Both the position numbers and the translations under genes were made by a program. From Aotearoamyces nothofagi (taxonomy: Eukaryota > Ascomycota > Leotiomycetes > Leotiales > Tympanidaceae): a DNA stretch of 64,000 nucleotides. Every line of letters starts with the position of its first letter. Position 1 is the first letter of the stretch. The stretch is taken from assembly GCA_015345905.1 (NCBI GenBank), contig JADDTR010000002.1, positions 434,001-498,000 of the forward strand, read 5' to 3'. Shown here one piece after another: positions 45,301 to 57,900 of the stretch. The notes beneath the pieces were generated by a model. The model was not told the origin of the DNA. It did not search any database and saw only the letters and a program-made list of their open reading frames with translations.

Positions 45301-45699
45301 AGGAGATTCGAACGGATCTTCATCAGGCGTAATATTCTTCAAGTCGAGATTCAAATCCCAGGCACATATTACGCCATCCCGTCCTCCAGAATATCTACCA
45401 TTTCATCAGCTTACAACTCAAGCTCAACAGAACTAGGCATTATGGCTTACAGGATCGACTGTTCGCTATCGACGGCAAGGCCGTTCACACCCAGTCTATG
45501 ACCACCCGGCGAATTGGCAAGCGGTAAGACTATAGAATCGTCAGCGTGGGTTTATTCTTCCAGACCACAGTATCTCAAGGTCTTCTTTGTTCCTTCCAGC
45601 CTGCCACTTCTTGCACATCCAGCCTCCAATTGCGGGGATGCTGCTCAGTCATTCACTCCACTCACCATAGCTTATCCTCTGGCGCGCCTTCCTTGCCAT
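42396..45699 (-). CDS. wdr48: WDR48/Bun107-type WD40 activator of deubiquitinases
   Basis: Six exons (45699-45666, 45529-45451, 45394-42967, 42919-42831, 42752-42632, 42581-42396) give 978 residues. The start [20 protein letters not shown] and [12 protein letters not shown] are typical of WDR48/UAF1. About seven WD40 repeats follow ([39 protein letters not shown]). A long Ser/Pro/Glu-rich linker covers about residues 560-800. The C-terminal WDR48 domain (formerly DUF3337) is split over the last four exons and ends in a ubiquitin-like segment ([24 protein letters not shown]). In fission yeast Bun107 binds and activates Ubp9; in animals UAF1 partners USP1/12/46. All five junctions keep the frame. 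Confidence 0.92.
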
Positions 45700-46020
45700 T
45701 AAATCTGCTTCTACACACTAACTCTCCTCTCCTAAGGGATTGCATGCAACTTGGCTCATGCGAAAGCAAATAAAAACAATGTTACAATGTATCCCGGGCG
45801 TCGTCAAGTCGTGCGGTGCGACGAGGTCAACATCCCCAGGCTCTCAGGCACCACAACTGGCGTAGATTATCTATCTATCTCGGTGTGCTCGGGTCTCGCT
45901 GCGCGCTATGGTCCATAGCCCTGTAGCGACCAGTGTGGCGCTAATAATCTTTTTTGGAACTTAGAAAACATCCTTTTGATGCTGGTGAAAGCATCCAAAG
46001 GATGCTGGTGACCGTGTTGG
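45700..46020. other. Region upstream of wdr48, edge of the repeat block
   Basis: About 320 bp containing the wdr48 promoter. A stem-loop lies at 45972-46001 (CCTTTTGATGC, 8-nt loop, GCATCCAAAGG), and the word GATGCTGGTGA occurs twice there. Beyond it the decayed repeat begins. Confidence 0.5.
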
Positions 46021-49000
46021 ATCAGTAAGTGAGGAAGGAGCGAAGCCACTTGCTTCCTACCATAGCACTGCTAGCCTCCCCTTCCTCACTCCTTCCATCT
46101 TTTATCGGCATGGCCATAACCATTTCTCCTCCGCCAGGAGGATCCTCCATTTCTCATCATCATCCTCCACCAACAACCACCATCAGGCTTCATATCAAGG
46201 ACCTCGATTCTTCATCATGGAGTCGCTTGCAGAAGAGTTCCTTGACGTACCAGAAGGCTACAACTCCGATGATGATACTGAAGCTCAGGAGATCCAGCCT
46301 CGTCCCCTTTACAAGCAAGGTATAGAGAGCATCATCGAGATCTTCAAACTTGCAATGGACAACAGAGTAGCATCGAAGAAACGACTTCAAAACCAGGAAT
46401 AGACAGCTGTAGCTCTAGGCATGCAGGATGTAGGACAGCAATGGCTGAATCGTTTGTATACTTTTCTAAAGACCCTGAGTATAAAGTAAGTTATTCTTGT
46501 TAATATAGGGCTTTCAGGTAACTTTGTTTAGTAACTAACACCTTCACCTTCTTTCCAGAGAAGGAGAATGTCCTATAGGTGAATATATCTATTGCTTCAT
46601 CGATTCGATAAGTAAGATTATCACCTCCAAGTATCGAGACAAACCTCGTCTATCTCTATCAACTATCAAAACTAGTATAAAGACCCTTGTTACTATCCTT
46701 GTATATATATATAAAGACTTTAAGATGTCTATATACTAGATAGCCAAGTGCAAGTCTCTCCTCAATATACTTGTAAAGAAGAGTATCTTAGTCAAAGGGA
46801 TCTAGAGTAAGCATTGCTATATTGGCTTCTATACAACTCTTATTCTATACAATACTTTTCTTTAGACTAGTTTAAAAGAAGGCTATACCTTCTAGAATAT
46901 CAGACTCTCTAAACTCTTAAATATAGTCCTTATTGTAGTATATATATACTATAGTAGAAATATAACTTATAGCTCTCTATATACAGAAATAGAATATCTT
47001 ACCTTTAGTAATATTATATTGAGTTTTAAAGACAGAGACCAACTAAAAGATCTGTATCTAGATATTACTCTTCGAGCTAAGAAGAGTACTAAGTAAGTCT
47101 TCTAATCTAGATAATTGAAGTCCTCGATTATCTTATCTCTTCTTTCAACATTTATAATATAGCTAACGACTATATAATTTTATAGATAAACTCTCAACAA
47201 AGATTACAAAGTAAGTATTGTAGTACTTCAAGATCCAAAGTATAATAGTATCTATCTAGTAAAGTTACTTGTAATTTATACTCTACAAATAGATACCATT
47301 AATACTTACTCTTAGAAGGAACTTAGAATACAGATACTATACTATAGTAATAAGACAGTAAAATAGCAGACTCTAAAATGTCCTATAGTATCGACTGTAC
47401 AAATCTATAGTATCTTATTTCTAGATCTAGAGAAGCCAGCTTAGCTAATATAGATATAGCAAACCTATCTTACTATAGAATATAAAGCAAAGCTTAATGT
47501 CAAATTTTCTCTTTATAATCTTTATTAAAGATTGATTTATAATATAGTATATCTGCTAAAAGATATCTATAGATTTACAACTTATACTATTACCAATACC
47601 TTTAGATACTCTAGACCAATCTTTTAAAAGGGTATTATATCTATATATACTAGTAATAGTAAGGTTTCTATTTGGTTATTATATACTGTCTATATATTTC
47701 CAGACTATAACAAAGATATAGTTGTCTAAAATCCTTTTGTTTCTAAATAATCTACTTGTAATAAGGTCTAGAACTATTATAAAGAGAATAGATAGACTGT
47801 CGATAATATTATAGCTGTAAAGAGAGCTAAGTACTATCTGATCAGAGACTAAGAAGAGGTATAGTATATTAGATATTATAGTAGCAATACTATAATAGAA
47901 TCTCTACTTAAGAAGAAGTTCTATACTATAGATAAGTAGAGAATTGTATCCTCTAAAATATAAAGTATACTAGATATCAAGGATATTCTAACAGCTATAT
48001 AGATTATTATATCTTATATAAAAGGTCTACTAATAATAGACTAGCTAGACTAGACTGTAAATAAATAGTCTAGACTGAACCGAACTATAAAAAGCAGTCT
48101 AGTCTAGTCTTTGAGTACTTTGATTTTTAAACAGTCTATATTATAGTCCTTAAGACTAGACTGTAAATAAATAGTCTAGACTAGACTGAACTATTTAGAA
48201 ATAGTCTAGTCTAGTTCTAGAGATCTTAGACTGTTTCTTTTCTAAATACTATAATTACTACTTTTTTTACAATTTTAATACTAAGGGTATTACTATTGAA
48301 TATTACTATTCTATATAGATAAGGAAAGTTATAAAATCTTTTTTCTAAAAATAGTTATAAGAGTTCTAAGAATAGCTCTTTATAGTCTAGACTAGACTAT
48401 ATAGTCTAGTTTAGTCTAGACTAAACTATTTCTAGAAATAGTCTCTATTTTCTATTTGAGACTAGACTATTTATTTATAGTTTAGTCTAGTCTAGATCTA
48501 AACAGTCTAGTCTTTGAAACAGTCTATAAATTACTCTTGAGACTAGACTGAACTAGACTATTAGATAGTTTAGCTAGCAAAGTTAATCAAGGTTTCAAGG
48601 CCTAAGATCTTACTAATATTGACTTTTGTCTTTTTATAGAGGGAGTATCTAAGTATAAAATAAATAGCTTAGAGTCTGCTATTGAGAAATCGAGATCTTC
48701 AGATATTGAGATATATAATAAGAGCAATAATAAAGAGGCAGTCTTAAGCAATAAAAATCTAATATATACAAGTGAAATTCTATTAGCTATATCTGATATT
48801 GTATTAGATAGAGAGTTTAGTATAACTGTAGATAAGAAGAATCTATAAATCAACTTAACTAAGAACCTTCTAGAGGCTCTAGAGGATAATTTTACTCTAG
48901 ATGAATATAACTATATTTATACCTCAGGAGAGATTTTTGTCCAATTCTTCATCTAAATCAATATAATTTAGAACTATAATACTATCAAGTACTATAATAA

Positions 49001-50130
49001 GAAGTTCTAAGAAAATATAATATATTAGATAGCAGTTGGAAACAGTTGAGATCTATTAATACACTTCCTTTTCTATTGTCTAAATAAGATATAGAAATAT
49101 ACTTTTACAACTAAAAAATTTACAGTAGTTAAAGTTTATACTAAACTCTATAAGCTCTTAGTAGAAAAGTTATTTATAGAGAAAGAACTAGCTTTCTCTT
49201 ATAGACACTCTAGCTGTAATATAAGGTTTGGTTATATAGGTTTATATACTAATTACAAGGTCTAATATACCTAGATTCTATACCAATATAAAGAATTTTT
49301 AGCCCTTTGTTATATAGATATACAATACTTTTCCTCTTCTTGTAATTATATCTACTATATAAACAGGTAATATTGAGACTTATAGAATGTTAATATACTA
49401 TACCCTGTTCTAGAATATCTTTAGATATTGTTTCTAAGTCGATCTATATACCAGTTATATCTAAGGAATATCTACAAGTTGACTTTGATATAAGTAGCTG
49501 CTCTCTATAGAGTAGTATAGAAGAAAAAATTGCCTGTCTTTAGAGTACAAGCTTGTTCTCAATTAGATTGTCTTGATTTGGACAGCAAGATCTTGTACAA
49601 ATCTAGGGAATTTAAGGCTTATCTAAAAACTTGTTATAGACTCTCAGATAAGAAAGTTACAAGAGTGTTTGATAAAACGTTGTATTAGTTGTAAATCGAG
49701 GACCTCGACATTGGCTATACTCTGTAAAGTAGAAGTTTTATATTTATATATATATTTACAGTCAATATTGCCAAGTCTAGAGAGGAGATATAGACATTTT
49801 ACTATTCAAAAAGGTGTATAATTATTGCTGGAGCTTGGGATTTGCTTGGTATATTTATAGTCAAAACAAAAGTTAGAGGATATTATTACAAAGGAAAATA
49901 TAGTTTAGTCGAAAGTTATTCTCTTGTCTGTTATTATAGCTTATAGCTCTAATAATACAACATCTGTTTATACAATTGATATCAAAAGTACTCATTGGAT
50001 GTTTACATTCTCCATTATTTCTTTTGGTAAACCTAGGGGAAATCCCCAAAAGGTATATATAGCCGACTATTTACATTCGTACTAAGAAAAACATAGTACT
50101 TGGTATCTATTTCCTCTTTCGTTCTACTAT
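46021..50130. mobile_element. RIP-decayed repeat element, family not assigned
   Basis: From about 46.45 to 50.1 kb base composition shifts sharply to AT with strong enrichment of TA, CTA and TAG words and near absence of CpG, the mark of repeat-induced point mutation. The left edge, about 46.0-46.4 kb, is less altered and keeps coding-like sequence on the plus strand. The element is clearly broken, with many breaks; no open frame longer than about 80 codons survives in the AT-rich part. The family is uncertain: the plus-strand coding traces made me think of fungal tyrosine-recombinase (Crypton/DUF3435-like) genes, but only weakly. No terminal repeats were found. It is probably old, since decay is dense and uniform. 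Confidence 0.75.
48039..48577. repeat. Foldback cluster of AGTCTAG/CTAGACT words
   Basis: About 20 copies of AGTCTAG or its complement CTAGACT are packed into 540 bp in both orientations. A unit of about 34 bp beginning AGACTAGACTGTAAATAAAT occurs at 48047-48080 and again at 48153-48190. A roughly inverted version lies near 48461-48495. Adjacent copies can pair into hairpins. It lies wholly within the RIP-affected block. Confidence 0.8.
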
Positions 50131-50808
50131 AAATTGAAGACCTCAATTACCGCTCTTTACAAGCTGTAGCAAAACAGCCAGCAAGTCATCGATGCTGCTC
50201 TTTAAAGATTGCAAAACCCGAGCTTGGTCCTTTTGTAGAACTCTCATTCCTTGTCCGAATGCCAAAACTGCCATGTCCTTGTCCACTGCAATGGAGAGCC
50301 CCGTGAGCTCCCCGACGTTTCCCCTGACTTAGCTCCACGCTGCTAGACTGCCACGTGACTACCAAACTGAAACCCATCTGTGGAACTTTTGATGGAGGTT
50401 AACGGCTTGATTGATTAAAGGTGCCTCGAAGCAGAGATCTATAAGTTGGCGGTATGCTGTGGTAGGCATGAAGTGCCCCGTCTTGACACAGTCAGAGGTG
50501 CCTGCCACGCCCGTCAGCACAGGGCATATTTCGATTAGAGAGGCCCTTGAACTATGGCACGAGTGACAAGTGGCATACGGAACAGTATAACGGAGAAATC
50601 AGCATTCTATACATATTTTATTAAGGCAGTCTCATTCTAAGGGTATAATAGGATTTCATGGAACAATGCGCCACTCTTGAGTGAAACCGCAAACAGTCCA
50701 TTCATCCTTTCGCAGTCTCTCCATGATCTCTCCATGAACGCAATATTTTCACAGATCTCCATGCACAGTCCTATCAGCCAATAAGACAAACTCAATTCCA
50801 GCTCCCCT
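50131..50808. other. Spacer right of the repeat block
   Basis: Composition returns to normal after about 50.13 kb. The 678-bp stretch to the DDHD gene shows no supported gene; the minus-strand open frame 50186-50377 has no recognisable features. Confidence 0.5.
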
Positions 50809-53751
50809 CTATTTCGATTTGTGAGGCTGCTTAATAGCTTTCATATTCGGCAAGGCGTACGACCGTCCAGGCTGACGTCCCACCTCAGTGACAAGCATCC
50901 TTATAAAGTCTGGGCTAGTCCAATAGCTACTATGAGCACCCAGCATATTGATATACTGAATTTCAAGCGGACCACCACCGGAACTAAGGAAGTAGTCTAT
51001 CTGACCATTGTCATTGAGGAGGTAGAACTTCTTCTCCGCGATCTCCTCTCGAGTGAAATCGTGGACCTCCATCTCGAGCTGAGATGGAAGCCGTGTAGTG
51101 GGCGGCTTCAAAACTTGCCCTACACCTAGCTCATGAGCGGCAGGTGCACCAGGAGTGATGCTTCGCATGACGTTGCCAATAGTTTCAAGCCAGCCAGTGG
51201 TAGCGCTAGGAACTCGGGCATTCTTCAGTGACGAGGCATACAGTGGATCGACTGTTGCATTGAGCCGATAAGCAATTGGATCGTTGACGTGGATGACATT
51301 GTATAGATTATCTACCGCCATGCAGCCGAATTTTCCTCTATCACTGACGATATCTTTGCCGTTGTCGTCTCCCTGTTCTGCGCCAGGCTTATTTCTACCC
51401 TTCCGTGGCATCAAGGCTCCCTTTTCAAGCAGCAAGAAGAACCCGGCGGGGCTCCCAACGAAGAACAAATTCTTAGTGTCGAACTCAAAATGTTTTGTTT
51501 GAACCTTTGTGTTCAGAAGATCAACCTTCTGTAATGACGTGGGCTGTTTGCTCAAAACGTCCAAAGCCATCGCGCTACCCAGAGAATGTGCAATGATATG
51601 AACACGGCCCTCCTTCTGGAACTCCGGGTTATTTTGACACCATAGTCTGTAGACACGATTGGCTTCTGTAATTAATGCCGCAATCATTCGAGGTCTATGG
51701 TGAGACAAATAATAGGGGATGTCGAGCATGACATCCGAAATGAGATTTCGAACGGCTGGAATAGTATCAGGGGTGATTTCTTTCAGTGAGAACTCTGCGG
51801 TGTCCTTAATCGCATCGCCAGGTTTCATAGGGCCGCCTTCCTCGAAGCTAAGATTAGATCGCCAGTTGACTGGCAACACCATAACCCCACCAAGGTCATC
51901 ACGTAGAACTTTTTGAACAGAATCGTTCCCTAGCTCGATATTAACAGACCGACGGAAGTCGTTAATCGCATGAGTAAAATGAAAGCTTTCAACTCTCTCA
52001 GACAGCTTCTGTCCAATACCATGAATTACCAGGACTAAATCTGTGACTTTTGGGCGTTTTTCTTGCTCACAACAGGCAGCACAGACAGATCTTATACCTG
52101 CAACAGCATTTCCAGCTACAGGGGCATTTCCTTCGGCTCTTCTGGCAGTGGTTGACTTTTTCGATGGATGCAGTTTTTCCCAAGCCTTCCAATCAAATCC
52201 ACGAACAACATGAATACCCACAGTAGTACCTCTTCTTATCTTTGCCAACGGCCTTCGTCCATAGTATTCAGATGGTTGTAAACTGGGTTTCAGAATGAAG
52301 GCGCTCTGGGAGTCTCTGTAAATGACATGAGAGTTTGGGAATCGCTTGGTAATCTCTGCAATCGTAGAAGTCTTTTGGTCCAGACGGAGGGGATCTACAG
52401 AGCCTATTGCCGCTACTTCACCATGAAAGCATCTAGCTGCACAATATGGATCCGTTGCAGGGCAGGTAAGGCCATTTCCAGCCTTTGCACCTCCTTTCTG
52501 ATCACCTTCTTTTGGCCACAAGCGATGAGAGACTTTCTCTTCACCAGCAGCACCTACCTCTATGGCACTATGAAGCTCATCGCTCCAAGTCTGCGACCAT
52601 GGGCGAAGTTCTCGGTAGCCCATCTCTAGTTGGTTAGCCACCGGTGGCTCAACTGGATACATGGTGTCCTAAAACAGGTCAGGAATGAAAAGAGAAAAGA
52701 GAACGGAAGATGTAACCATATAAAACCAAGTTCCACGCTGAACTGAAGCAATATCATGAACCGGAGACCAGTAAATTGGCATCATTTGGAGAGCAGGAAG
52801 CTTTACCAGATGCAGGCGAGAAATGCCAACAGGGACTTCAGCGTATTTATGGTGGTTTTTATGTGCCTGACATCGATGGACCTGGAAGGTCTCATTGGCT
52901 TCATGCTGCAGTCTATTTGAGTCATCCAAATATACAACAGATTCATTATCGGTGGTGCTCTTATCCACTCTATCTTGTATAGAAGGGGATGGAGATCTAG
53001 GAGTCGGGCGAGGACTGATACTGCGGGATGCTACTTTCCGGGTCGAAGTAACAGCCTTTGGGCTAGGACTTGTATTGCGGGATGGGGCTCTTTGAAACGG
53101 AAACCCAGTAGTTCCGGTTTCAGAGCCCCTTGATACAGTAAGAGCATCGATGTTGGGCCCCGTTTCTTGTGATTTATTGACCCTCTTCCCTTCTGAATTC
53201 CCAAATTTAGCTTCCGCACTTTCAGCAGCATCCGAGCTGTCGCCGGCAGACATTGAGGGGCCCGGCAGCAGACAGACTACACAACTGGACCTGGAGTTGA
53301 GACAACTACGGCGCTGGCTGATGTGCTCACACTTATTAAATGCCTCGGTGTCCTTAGCAGCTTCCACGTTCTCGTCTGTAATATCGAGTTTCCTTACCAA
53401 GTCGCTCACGGCTATCGCACGGCGCTCGGCCTGAGTTTTCGTCAAGGGCTTGAGATGCTGGGCATTCAATTTTCGATGGTGTTTTCTATCCATCTTAGAA
53501 GCCAAGCTAAGCCATGCTTCTTCCAGTGCATTATTGTCGTAAGCAGAGAAAGGTCGCGGAAGATGTTTAACAGTCTTGAAGTCGCCTGCTGGCGTCGGTA
53601 TGGCGGTTAAAGGATCATCTATGGGGAGTGGTGAAGCATAGAAAAACTGTGCCTTCACATCGGGAATACCAATATCGCCGTTTGAGTTAGGGGAGGGCTT
53701 GGTGCGAGCAAGGTGACACGTCGGGCCGTAAGAATGATTTGAGGCAGACAT
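50809..53751 (-). CDS. DDHD-domain phospholipase (phosphatidic-acid-preferring PLA1 family)
   Basis: Two exons (53751-52717, 52668-50809; 48-nt intron, donor GTTACA) give 964 residues. The N-terminal region starts AQFFYASPLPIDDPLTAIP and includes a Ser/Pro/Arg-rich insertion (about 150-270), then PIYWSPVHDIASVQRGTWFYM. The lipase part has VLVIHGIG and the nucleophile elbow IIAHSLGS near residue 703. A C-terminal DDHD domain with FFVGSPAGFFLLL, HVNDPIAYRLN and DYFLSSGGGPLEIQYINMLGAHSSYW carries the metal-binding Asp and His residues. Family members hydrolyse the sn-1 acyl chain of phosphatidic acid and related lipids, often at mitochondria or ER. The nucleophile motif is the family's usual SxSxG variant with His. 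The start ATG is 53751, not the upstream non-ATG part of the frame. Confidence 0.9.
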
Positions 53752-54963
53752 GGTAGACTGTTTCTGGTCTGTTAGTTTCACAGGAGATGAAATGTGGAGG
53801 TTCAGATTGTATACTTGTAGAGAAGCTAACTGGAGATAACTAGGGAATGTATATCGGTTTCTACAGACCCGTTCCAGCAGAACTGTGTAGATTCAAACAT
53901 TAAAGTGATGGACTTTATCAATGGTTAAGTCGCAGTTCGTGTGCTCTATTGAAGAGCGGCAAAGAATATTAGGGATGTGGTGACATAGAAGAGCGACAAC
54001 CATCACAAAGAAGTAAACGTATCTGCCCCAGAGGCGACGACGTATGTGTATGGAAGAAACACATACTACCTGTTGTTATTCACACACGGCAATCACGTTT
54101 CATTGCAATGACGTCGGTTGCGGCTGACCAAAACAATGCACGTGCCAGTGGAGATAAGTGCAGTCAATCACGTACCAAAAGGAAGGATCTCACACATTAG
54201 ATAGACGCGTATTTTGATAAATTTGTTCATTATTTTACTATTTGTACAGAGAGGTGTCAATCGCTGTTTTAAAGAAAGGTGGCCAGATAACAGCGCTCGT
54301 AACAGTGACATCCATAATTTGTAGTTATCCGACGAAAGTTGCTATAAGCACTTTGACGAAATGCAGAAATCACAGATCCAGACGACACAAAAAAGGAAAA
54401 TGGTTGTAGTGCAACTGGCAAAATACTGCTCTATTCGTACAATTCGTTGTAAAACTCAAACAAAACATTGGATGATTTGGTACAGGAAGAGAAAGGAAAA
54501 TGGTTGTGGTGCAACTGGCAAAATACTGCTCTATTCGTACAATTCGTTGTAAAACTCAAACAAAACATTGGATGATTTGGTACAGGAAGAGAAAGGAAAA
54601 TGGTTGTGGTGCAACTGGCAAAATACTGCTCTATTCGTACAATTCGTTGTAAAACTCTAACAAAACATTGGATGATTTGGTACAGGTGAGGGGAAAGGAA
54701 AATGAAATGACTCGAGTCGCATAATTGGGTGATATGCTCGTACACGGTGGATGATTCCATTATGGCGGCTGAACGCAAATTGAAAGAACCCGAATCGTAT
54801 GAGTCGATGAGCTACGTGTCTATTTCGTTGGATGAAACTGTATAGGCCGACCTATGAACGCACAAAGTAAAGCGATTCGTGTAGTTCGTGATCGTAATCG
54901 TATATTGCATTCACGATTCTAATGGGGGATGTTCAATGAACGTTCACCATGATTCCAAACCAT
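53752..54963. other. Intergenic with a 100-bp minisatellite
   Basis: 1.2 kb between two minus-strand genes, holding the DDHD gene promoter. A tandem array occupies 54392-54703 (separate entry). No gene seen. Confidence 0.55.
54392..54703. repeat. Three-copy 100-bp tandem repeat
   Basis: Three head-to-tail copies with a period of exactly 100 bp (GGAAAATGGTTGT occurs at about 54395, 54495 and 54595), nearly identical, plus a partial fourth. The few differences imply recent duplication. Open frames crossing it on both strands follow from the repeat. Confidence 0.95.
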
Positions 54964-57900
54964 TTAAAAAAATCCTCCGGCAGAATATCTTCCATCGTAG
55001 TTGAATTTCTTATGCTTTGCTCCTCGCATGGGGCTACCGTCGCGTGAAGAGCTGCCGTGAGAAGGGCTAACCATACGGGAAGGGGAGCCTCCTAGGGTAG
55101 GGCTGCAAGGCTTAGTAGTAGGTTGAGTGGGCGGCAACCAAGCTTGCTCGATGCCAACTGGTGCTGCCAATTTGGCCGCTCTGTCTTTCTTTTCACGAAC
55201 TTCCTTGAGGCATGATTCAAAGAAGGTGTGACACTCCTGAAGAGCCAAGAAGACGACAGTGTTGGCGCCAAGCAAGTCCAAAATTCTGGAAGTGTCTGTT
55301 AACTGCTTCTTAATAGCAGAATCAGATAGACAGTAAGTCCGAACAGACATGTCTCTAGCAACCTCCTTCCAGTTATAGAGGACTGCATTGACGTGAAGCG
55401 GATTCTTAGCGTTGTTACCATAGAATCGGAAGTCCTTCTGGTTGGCCACAATGAGATCTCGCTGGGTAGACTGGTCATATTGGAATTCGACGACTTGTGC
55501 GCGACCCCTACTCTTCCAAAATTCCGTGATCTTTTTCACCGATTCAACGCTCATGCGGCCCTCGTGTAGTTGCTCCATAAGAAAGGAGTTTGCTGCAACA
55601 CAGATCATGAGCTCCAGATCAACGAAGAGGACTGATTGCTGGTTCGGGGCAAGTGATATAGCGAAGGTAGATGGTCCAACTTGATTCTCGAGATCCTTCT
55701 TGCTGAGAACATAGCTCATTGCACTAAAGTCTGCCTTCTGGCCCTAAAAGTTGTCAAAAAGGATTACAATCTGTTAATTTCATGGAGTCTTACGATTTCT
55801 TCCATCTTGTTTTTGAGTTTAAACCACACGCCAGGCTTCTTATAGAGTGTCGATGGGGGTTCCTTGGGATCCGTAGTTGTGCCAAGCCAGCCATTTGGGC
55901 CAAACATCTTTTTCATTGGAGAGCGGGATCGACGGACTGGAACGGGGTCAGGTATATCAACTACGACCTCGTCTCGCTCAGGAACATCGTTAAGATTCTT
56001 GATTGGAGATCGGGATCGATATCGGCCTCGACTAGGAGAGCGTGAAAGATCATTTTCGCCATACTTCTGTTGGTTACCACTGCTGGGACGGACATCTTCT
56101 CCGTGGAAATACTCTGGGCCGGAGCCAATCTGATGATGCTGAAGTTTCCCATCTAGAGGAATACTTGGAGATGACTCACTCCTATGGATATTGTAACTGG
56201 AAGGCATAGGTGGTGCAAGTTCTTCTTTATCGGGTTGCTTTGTCAAGAAAAGCCCATTGCCCTCAGAGAGTGAATTTTTCAAGTGAAAAGATTTCTTCGG
56301 CTGGGGTTTCTTATCATACTTCGAAGCCAGCAATTCCATGAAGTTGGTAATGTGAGCAAGGTCAGCACGAGGACTATTAGGCCGGAACTCGTAAGGGTGT
56401 TTAATGGTCAACTTTGGGTGTGGTGCAGTCCTATAAAATGTTAGTCACAGGAACAAATGGAAAGAATTAGAGACCACTCACAGAGCAGAGTAAGTCTGTT
56501 TACCGCCTAGATTGACTTGAGATGCGAGAGGCACAAAGTTTCCTAGAAGGCTAGAGGAAGCGCTAGAAACATGGCTGTAGATGTTTCTGTTAGACATAAT
56601 GGAGGGTGCCTGAGCGGACGTGTTGGAGCGTTGTCGACCGCTCTGGTGATAAGTGGCAGTCATCTCAGTCGGTGACTTTGGTTGACGAGTGGATGACGAT
56701 CGAGGTGGGTACATTGGGCGATTATCGGTCCGGTCTTGGAGATCTGGGTACTTCTCCAGAAGTTGATTGTACTTTTGTTCAATCTCTTGCTTTGCTGACT
56801 TGGTGTGACGCTCCTCGGATGTCTTGCGGATAGAAAGAGGTTTGACCTCAGTGGTGGGAAGAGAGGGTAAACCTCGATTCAAATCCATCTTTGAAGTAGA
56901 TGTCAATGGAATGGATGAGATGATGGATTTGTTAGGGTTGATGGTGTAGTCTAGTCCATGAAGTTGTGGCAGGTATGAAGAGTTGGCTATACCTGTGTTA
57001 TTTACTTCTGAACACTGTGAATTGTTGTTGTGGGAAACAATATTGGTCATGCTAGTGCGCTTCCCAATATATTTAGGGCTCTGCGGTTGCCGCGACGGCG
57101 AGGTGCTTGAGGCAAAACCCCCAAAACCTAAGGTTTGATTAGTCGTCGTATAAAACACAGGCTAACTATGTTTAGTATATCAGAAAACATCATATAATGG
57201 AATACATATTTGTGGCTTTCTTGCTATTTGCCACTGTTGAATAGTGCAGTCCTGGTGGATTCAGGGGTATACAATAAAGTTGGAACAGTGTTTTATATGA
57301 AAGTATTTCATGAGGTTTGAAGTTGAACATACCGAAACTATCCACTGGAATAAAGTTACCCAAAATGCTTAATGAAGTGTCCAAGGCTTGTAGTCTTGAT
57401 GTTCCTAGCAAACCCAAACGGTGTGATTTGGATGTGATACTCTGGCGCGTAATATCATGCTGCAACGACGACTCATCGGCAGCTTTATAACCAGAGTTGG
57501 CGACACAAGGTGAACATTTGAAATCATCCCCAGTATGCAAAACTCTCGGTAAAGGACAGAAGTTTCCGGCATTGCAACGTGTTTGCTCTATTGAATCATG
57601 TACATCTCCATTTCTTCTATCACAACGAGACGGACTATAACTCGCATCTCCAGCCTGATACACACTCGATCCTACCAGCAGTTCAGATTTGGCCCACCGA
57701 TAGTCAAGACCTCCATCTTTGAACAGATCTGCAGTATATGGTCCGTTGAAACTCCATGCCTTATCGGTAGCCCTTGCCTCTTTCAAACTTTTTGAGGCTT
57801 TTGAAAAGGCTAAATCACCAGCGCTTGGCATACGGTCTGCTGCAGTTAAGTGGGCGGATAGGCGTCTGTCTCTAGCAATCAAGCCATGCTTTCGAACAAA

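Noticed and set aside
48602-48853. 83-codon minus-strand open frame in the AT-rich block
   Set aside because: Leu/Ile/Ser-rich reading of RIP-affected sequence; no sign of a functional gene.
54431-54778. 115-codon minus-strand open frame
   Set aside because: It runs through the 100-bp tandem repeat and encodes only the repeat unit.
57190-57335. End of a separate gene, with a second gene starting near 57158
   Set aside because: A perfect GTATGT donor at 57332 and an acceptor at 57128 keep the frame and join both parts; the read-through tail has no folded character.
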